From Panaeolus papilionaceus (lineage: Eukaryota > Basidiomycota > Agaricomycetes > Agaricales), in NCBI GenBank assembly GCA_015501605.1, contig JADNRZ010000020.1, positions 682,001 through 746,000 on the forward strand: a stretch of 64,000 nucleotides of DNA. Direction: 5' to 3'. This document shows, one piece after another, positions 58,089 to 64,000 of this stretch (the first letter of the stretch is position 1; each line of letters opens with the position of its first letter). The notes below the pieces were generated by a model, which was given only the letters and a program-made list of their open reading frames with translations, made no database searches and was not told the DNA's origin. Made by a program: the position numbers and the translations under genes.

Positions 58089-60533
58089 AGTGACAGTAGC
58101 AGCTAGGGTGTATGTAGGGCAGACACAAATGAGTTGAGGGACGGTGAAAGAGAAGAGGACCACCTGTGTAGACTGGGGGTTCTAGTGTTCTTAAACCTCT
58201 TTTATACTCGACTGAGTCGAACCCCTTAACTTCCATCAGTTGGTAAGAATCCCGGTCAGCCTTCTGCGTCAGCCCAATAAGCGACCGATCAATACATTCA
58301 TGTTGAGGCTTACATGAACGGTTCACCCCAAAGTTCTATCCCCCGCAGCCATCCTATGAGGTTTTCTCTGCTTAGAGTTGAAGCATTTCATTTGAGATGA
58401 GTATCAATCGTCTGCGGTGTGAGCAGCGCAGGGTGATAAGCACGATGGTCTATCAATGAAGGACCAAAGTTATTGTTTCAGACTTGCTCATCGTTCTTGT
58501 ACTTCATGCTTTTGAATTGGTGATATCGATCAGCTTCTGGACTTCACACAGGACGGTGGATTCCTGCCCCAACAAACCACGAATCAGGGTCTGGCAAGTT
58601 GGCCAATAAGCAATTAATGAATTTGGATGTTGACAATCTTGCTGTGGGTGGGTATCCCTCTAACTTTCCTTCTGCAAGGAGCTTCGAAGGCCCGACGAAT
58701 GGTGTGAGTTGTCGACGAGTGCCTGGACGTCTATGTGGGTCGAAAATTGACAGAAAAACGAAGGGGGAATGGCAAAGTGTCTCCACAGGAACGACAACGC
58801 GACTCTTTCAATTCAATAGCAATGACACTTCACTGATCAACCTTATTCAATGTCCCACCATACACTTTCGATGACGTGCCGTTCCGTGGAGAGTTTACGG
58901 AGAGCTTGAATTTCCCGGCAGAGGTGTCAGCTTTGACTGAATTGTTTGAATTGAATTGAATCGCAGTTATCTCTTCAGGACATTAACGTTACACCTCTTA
59001 TTCTCGAATCTCTGTATATAGCAACAGGATCATTGGATCATACCCGTAAAATATGCACGTAAAGAAATACAGGGTAACAAATAACATTGAACCCTCAACT
59101 GTCTCTCGGTGGGCTCGCCCAGAACGCGATTGACGTTTGGAGTCGGGGATAAAACTCGACCGCAAGGGTATCGCGAGAATGAGCGCTCCCATCGGGCCAT
59201 ACCGACGGATGACCCTGACACTTTTAAGTTCCATTGAATTAACGCTGAATGAGACCCCAACGACGTCGACCAAGGGTCATCGCAAAAGTTAGACGTTTTG
59301 AATATAAACGAGTAACCAGGAGGCACAGACGAATGTATCACACAAAAGCTATTTTCTGAAGTCTGCCTGGTCCGTTTCAACCTGACAGGCCGGTAGGAGA
59401 ATATTCAATATTTGTCATTCTGGATTCCGAGCCTGCATTTTGACGTGTGTTTGGATTGGAGTCATCTCACCCGCGTTTCGGGGCTGGAATGACGGAATCC
59501 TCGATCTTTCCGCAGGGGGATGCACTTAACGAGTCAATTTATTCGATTAAATGTGGAAAATGCACATATGTGGGATGAAGCAAGGATGAAGGGTGAAGTC
59601 AATACGAGGATGAATAAGCTGCGATCGTGTTCAATACGAAAAATTAAACCGAGCTGACCGCGAGCGGCGCGTCTGCTTTCGAAAGTCATTCTTATGAATT
59701 AAGCGCTCCCAGGAATTAGATCAAGAGATTGTCAACCCATCTCAGTTCATTATGATACCCGAGCAAATTGTCACAGCTAGTCCTGAATCCCACACACGCC
59801 TTTTGGGTGACGCCGTTTGGGAACGAGCATTAGAAACGTAGGCATAGACTTCGAAGAAAAAAAGAGTGGTGTCTCCGTGTTAAGCGCTGCGCAATGACTC
59901 GAATGTTGCTATTTGAGCTCAGTTCGAGATATATTTCGTAAAGGGGTACTAGTAGAAACAGGTACGCAGACTCAGAGAAAATATAGAACCCAGAGTGTAA
60001 TTGGAAATTTAAGAATCGATTCAATAAATATACAACTGTGCGAGTGAACAACAAGATACGATGATAACAACGATTTTTCATATGAAAACTAGACGAGCTG
60101 GGGATGAATGATACGACAGTAGAAAAAAGGGGGAGAGTATAGGACAGCGAACCAGTAGCGCGATTGAACAAGAGAAAGAAGAAAAAACAAGAGATATATA
60201 CAAGAGTACAAGAAAAAAACAGAAAGGAAAGGGTGATAGGCGTTTTATATTTTGTACAGTATTATGTGTGGTAGACGTTGCGTTGCGTTATATGATGGAT
60301 GTTATGAGCGATAAACGATGATAGAAATCGACAGAAGAAACACAGTAATGGTACACAGGGAAGGAAAGAAAAGGAAAAGTCCGAAAAATGACATCGACAA
60401 TGACAAAACAAAAACAAGAAAGAAACCCCGAAAAAATAAAAATTCTTCCGTTTGCACCAAAAAAAACAAACAAACAAAACAGGAGCGCAGAGACTGCGTA
60501 CTCCACCAAGGCGCGAGTTCTCAAAACCCGCAA
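58089..60533. other. Gene-poor stretch, about 2.4 kb
   Basis: Includes the promoter of the secreted protein gene and the 3' flank of the phosphatase gene. The open frames at 59030-59380 and 59830-60171 have no support; 60300-60480 is A-rich low-complexity. Nothing else recognised. Confidence 0.4.
58199..58206 (-). promoter_or_regulatory. TATA box of the secreted protein gene
   Basis: TATAAAAG on the minus strand, 111-118 bases upstream of the ATG at 58088. Confidence 0.55.
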
Positions 60534-63500
60534 TCACCTCAAGTACTTCTCATTAAGCGCATGAACCTCCTTGGCCAGATAAGGCCAAGTCAACGTCCTT
60601 GATAGTTCCTTCTTCAACTTTCTCCGATGGACATTCAAAATCTTCTTCCTCTGCTCTTCGCTGAACCCCCGCTCAATCAGAACCTGCTCTACATCAGGAA
60701 TATCTTCTTCAGCTTCCTCTTGCACCACTTCAAGACAAGCTTCAGAGAGATCCACAACTTTGCTGGCAGTCCGCGTGATAGAGGTGATCCCGATGGCTGT
60801 TGCGGCTCTTTGTCGAGCAAGTCGGACTTCCCAGCCACAGAGATTATACAACAACCTCATGTTAGGCTGGATAAGCACTGAGAGACGTCGAGACCTGACA
60901 ATTAGGTACGCGTCCACAAGTGGAAGTGAGAGGTGTTTCATCACATATGCGATCTAAGGCGGATGAAATCAGTAAAACACTTCAGAGGAAACGTAATCAG
61001 AAAAGGGGCTTACCACCACAGTTGCACTCCTTGACACACCAACTCTACAATGTACCAAAATCTTGCCTCCTTCACCAGGGGCACTCACACCCTCAACACC
61101 ATCCACTCTCGCCCTATCAATCCATTCACAAATTGGACCAAGTTGGGGCTCCAGGGTATCGATTCCATCGTCGCACACGCCCTTGATGTCGAGTACTTTG
61201 ATTCGTCCTTCTTGGTGTTCAATGTATAATGAGCCTTGACCGGAATGCGCATGGATATTGTTATTCCCTGAAGACGAGTATTGACCATGGTTGGCGTGAG
61301 GCGAGGCAGAAGAGAGGTGATGCTGTGGTGGAATGAGTGCACATTCACCCACTGACACGACGTGGGTGATGCCGAGTGCATGAAGCATGTACACATTAGA
61401 TGCATGGTTCCTGCGAAAAAAAAAATATAGGAAATAAATTGGTAAAACTCATTCAAGAAAGGACGAAAGAGAGCAGGAAAGACACTCACAAATTCCCCAA
61501 ATACAAAAACGGCAACACTCGACTCGGGAAACTACCATCAAACCGTGGATCATCAAACCACGCCTGGTGCCACTCGCCTTTAATCCCACCTCCCCGAATC
61601 CCAGCAGGCCCACCAATCCCGCCCCAGCCATAGCCACCAGACGACGGCAACCACGGGGACGTATTGGCTCTCGGACGGGACTTTGTTAGCGCATGCTGTG
61701 CAGGTGAAGGCGGGATGACAATCGTCGTAGCAGCAGGATGGGGGTGGGGATGGGCAATGGCGGGACCAGCACTGCTCTCTCCCATATGCTGCGACGGATG
61801 TCCAACGAACGGACCACTAGGGAACGCAGATTCTCCCGTCTCAGGTTGAGCGGGCAGACTACCAGTTCCACTCAGCATGTTCGGCGTATGCGACGGCGAG
61901 TGTCCATGTCCATGGGCAGCAGGAATATCAACAGGCTCACTGCCGCCTTGTCGTTGCTGCTGCTGCTGCCGTTCCTGGACCTTAGGTTTCGCCACCGGGA
62001 CATTAACCTGAATCACAGGTGCATGAGTAAAGGAGACCGATTTAGCAGCTGGCCGACCCATAGGTTGATGATGATGGTGATGCGAAGTCGTTGTCTGTTC
62101 TTGTGTCGACGAACTAGACGTGGTGGTTGTTGGACTGCTACCCATCAACGCAGCACCACTCCAATATGTTCTCTTCCCATTCGCATTCAAAGCGGCACTA
62201 GGGCCAGATCCACCAGGCGAAACAGGTGACGCAGATCCAGCACCACCACCCAATCCACCAAAATACATCCCCTTCTGCCGCTCCCGCTCTCGTTCCCTCT
62301 CCCTCTCCCTCTCTCTTTCACGTTCCCTCTCTCTTTCTCTCTCCCTCTCACGTTCTCTCTCCTTCTCCCTATTCCTCTCCTCCACAATCCTCCCCTCCAC
62401 CCTTCTCAAAATCCCCAAATCTCCCTGATACACAAAGAAACTCCTCTTCTTCTCCACCTGCAGGCTCAAATATGCCTCGGGCAGCCTCAGCCCCTGCACA
62501 GCCATCAACAAGCACAGAGCAGGCACCGAGCTCTCAGTGTACCCGTCAGACGAGTACAGCAGGATCTTGAGCGGCCGCGTGCGGAGCGCGAGAGCAGAGG
62601 GAGGGGGAGGGTGTGCTTGGTCATGTAGGGATATGCACCGGAGGGATTGGTGGGTGATGTCATGGATCGTGAACGTGAAGGATGTGGCGGGAGAGGTGCA
62701 CTAGGTGGTGCTGAAGGTGCAGGATTGGCCGTCGTTGTGCTGGCTGCGGTGGTCGACCCACCCCCAAAAGAAGGGAACGAAGGAATGAGAGACGTCACAG
62801 TCGACCACCTCCTCGAACTCTGCTGAGTCTGTCCTTGCTGTTGGGGCTGCTGTCCAGCCCCAGAAGCACCCGCTGCATTCTTCGCCGTATCCAAGTTCCC
62901 AATGAGGCGGAGGTTCTTCATCTCATATGACATCGACGGGTGACTCGTGTGACCCCGAACGGGGGATGCAAGAAGGAGCGAGCCAGGTGCTGGGACGGGT
63001 CTGATCCATTTCTCCAAAAATTTGATCACGGGCATAAGGGCTGACATCGTCGCTTGCGAGTTCGAAGGGGAGCTAGGGAACGGGATATGAATGACAGAGT
63101 TCGCATTCGGGGGCGGTCGGGGCGGCGCTGGGGGCGTAGGCCTCATCGTATCCAAACTGCCCATCACACCAGCACTACCCAGCACTCTGGCCCGTTCCTC
63201 CTCCTCCCTCAGCACCATCTCCCTCTCCTCTTCCCCAAGCCTCGCCATCCTCCTCCTCCTCCTCCTCTCCAGCCTCCTCCGTTCCTTGACAAACCACGCC
63301 TTCTCCCACCTATCCTTCCACAGCGCGTCCAGCGCCGCCAGGTGCTCCTCTGCAGCTCTCAAATGCGCAGATGAAGGGAACGGCGCGAGGTCATGACACT
63401 CAACGCATATATCATATCCGAATCCTTTAGCTGGATCGTTGGTATCGAGGTAATTGAACGGGTCGTCAGCTGGTAACTTGGATTGACGTTTCGTGTTGGA

Positions 63501-64000
63501 TTTACGCCTAGCAGCAGCAGAAGCAGCAACAGAAGCCTCCTCTCTCTCCCTCTTCCGCCTCCTCTCCCTCCGCTCTCCTAACATCTTATCACTCTCATCA
63601 AACTCAAATGCAAACGCATCATCGTCCGTATCATCATCATCATCATCCATCTCATGATCCTGGTCTTCTTCACTATCACTCTGCATCCCCTCCTCCTCCT
63701 CATCACTATCACTCTCCTCAACACCCCACACACTCACACCCTTCAACCCCCTCAAATGCCCAACCATAGCACCCCTGAAATCCCAAACACCAGGCTCGGA
63801 CTCCAGTTCCTCTCTCGTGAACCCTCCATGACCACTTCCCCCTCCCCCATTATTCATCGACGCAGATAGATTCGCCTTTCTCAAGCTCGCCGCATGCCTA
63901 AACTGCGTCGGCACCTCCTGCGAGAGGGGTACGTCCCCAGAATTGCCGAGATAAACCTGGCCGATGCGGGCGTCCCAGGTGGGGGTGCTCAGACTGCTGG
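60534..64000 (-). CDS. PPS1: Pps1-type dual-specificity protein phosphatase, 5' end outside window
   Basis: Runs in from beyond the right edge (RIGQVYLGNSGDVP just inside 64000) to the stop at 60534. It has an acidic/basic disordered N-region with long Asp/Glu and Arg/Glu runs, then KILLYSSDGYTESSVPALCL, LPEAYLSLQVEKKRSFFVYQ, a long low-complexity insert (Arg-Glu run, His- and Gln-rich parts), RVLPFLYLGNL, LGITHVVSVGE, the catalytic loop HCRVGVSRSATVV and MKHLSLPLVDAYLIVRSRRL. Cys and Arg of H-C-x5-R are intact. The frame changes between the large ORF (to 62505) and the downstream one; an intron from 62798 to 62701 (GT..TAG) restores it. Pps1 phosphatases act in cell-cycle/S-phase control in yeast. 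Confidence 0.85.
62280..62375. repeat. CT-rich low-complexity tract coding an Arg-Glu run
   Basis: An imperfect CTC/CTCCCT/CTTTCT repeat of about 95 bases, translated on the minus strand as an alternating Arg-Glu helix-like run within the phosphatase insert. Prone to length change between strains. Confidence 0.75.

Noticed and set aside
61738..62428. Plus-strand open frames across the phosphatase gene
   Set aside because: They arise from the complement of low-complexity Arg-Glu, Gln and Pro codons of the minus-strand phosphatase; no domain of their own.

Overview
The window is fungal nuclear DNA, almost certainly from an agaricomycete basidiomycete. Genes are broken by many short introns (about 45-80 bases, GT..AG). 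The families fit too: a DUF7918 protein, a 7-TM integral membrane family, F-box-like tandem arrays and small secreted or GPI-anchored proteins. The window starts in intergenic DNA and ends inside a gene.

Layout. 0.9-1.5 kb: small secreted GPI-anchored Cys-rich protein. 3.9-5.7 kb: 7-TM protein. 7.8-9.2 kb: translation factor eIF5. 10.2-11.1 kb: doubtful gene or relic with a membrane segment. 11.3-15.9 kb: three tandem F-box-like paralogues, of which only the middle one is intact. 16.3-17.6 kb: Sis1/DnaJ-class Hsp40. 17.9-19.0 kb: Vtc1-like polyphosphate-complex subunit. 19.2-23.6 kb: tandem unrecognised family (two damaged copies, one intact copy, one divergent diverged copy on the other strand). 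24.3-25.5 kb: disordered probable nuclear protein. 27.3-28.9 kb: two small unrecognised proteins, one probably mitochondrial. 29.2-30.6 kb: DUF7918 protein. 30.9-32.3 kb: ribosomal protein uL4. 32.8-34.0 kb: four- to five-pass membrane protein.

34.3-42.5 kb is the most striking region. Five adjacent genes look functionally linked: three carry PARP-type ADP-ribosyltransferase domains, one is a NADAR-domain protein (a family that includes ADP-ribose glycohydrolases), and one is made only of the same cysteine-rich zinc modules that precede the catalytic domain in two of the PARP-like proteins. I read this as a candidate ADP-ribosylation writer/eraser cluster. Each domain is recognisable, but I do not know of this zinc-module/PARP architecture, or its pairing with NADAR, having been described.

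44.4-45.3 kb: C2H2 zinc-finger protein. 46.2-47.2 kb: Coq4 (ubiquinone biosynthesis). 50.0-50.6 kb: small membrane protein. 53.1-55.0 kb: mitochondrial phosphatidylglycerophosphate synthase Pgs1. 57.4-58.1 kb: small secreted protein. 60.5 kb to the end: Pps1-type dual-specificity phosphatase, 5' end outside the window. The right half (47-60 kb) has four gene-poor gaps of about 2.4-2.8 kb in which I found no gene.

Exon boundaries were read by eye from GT..AG sites, frame continuity and family resemblance. No transcript data or database search was available.
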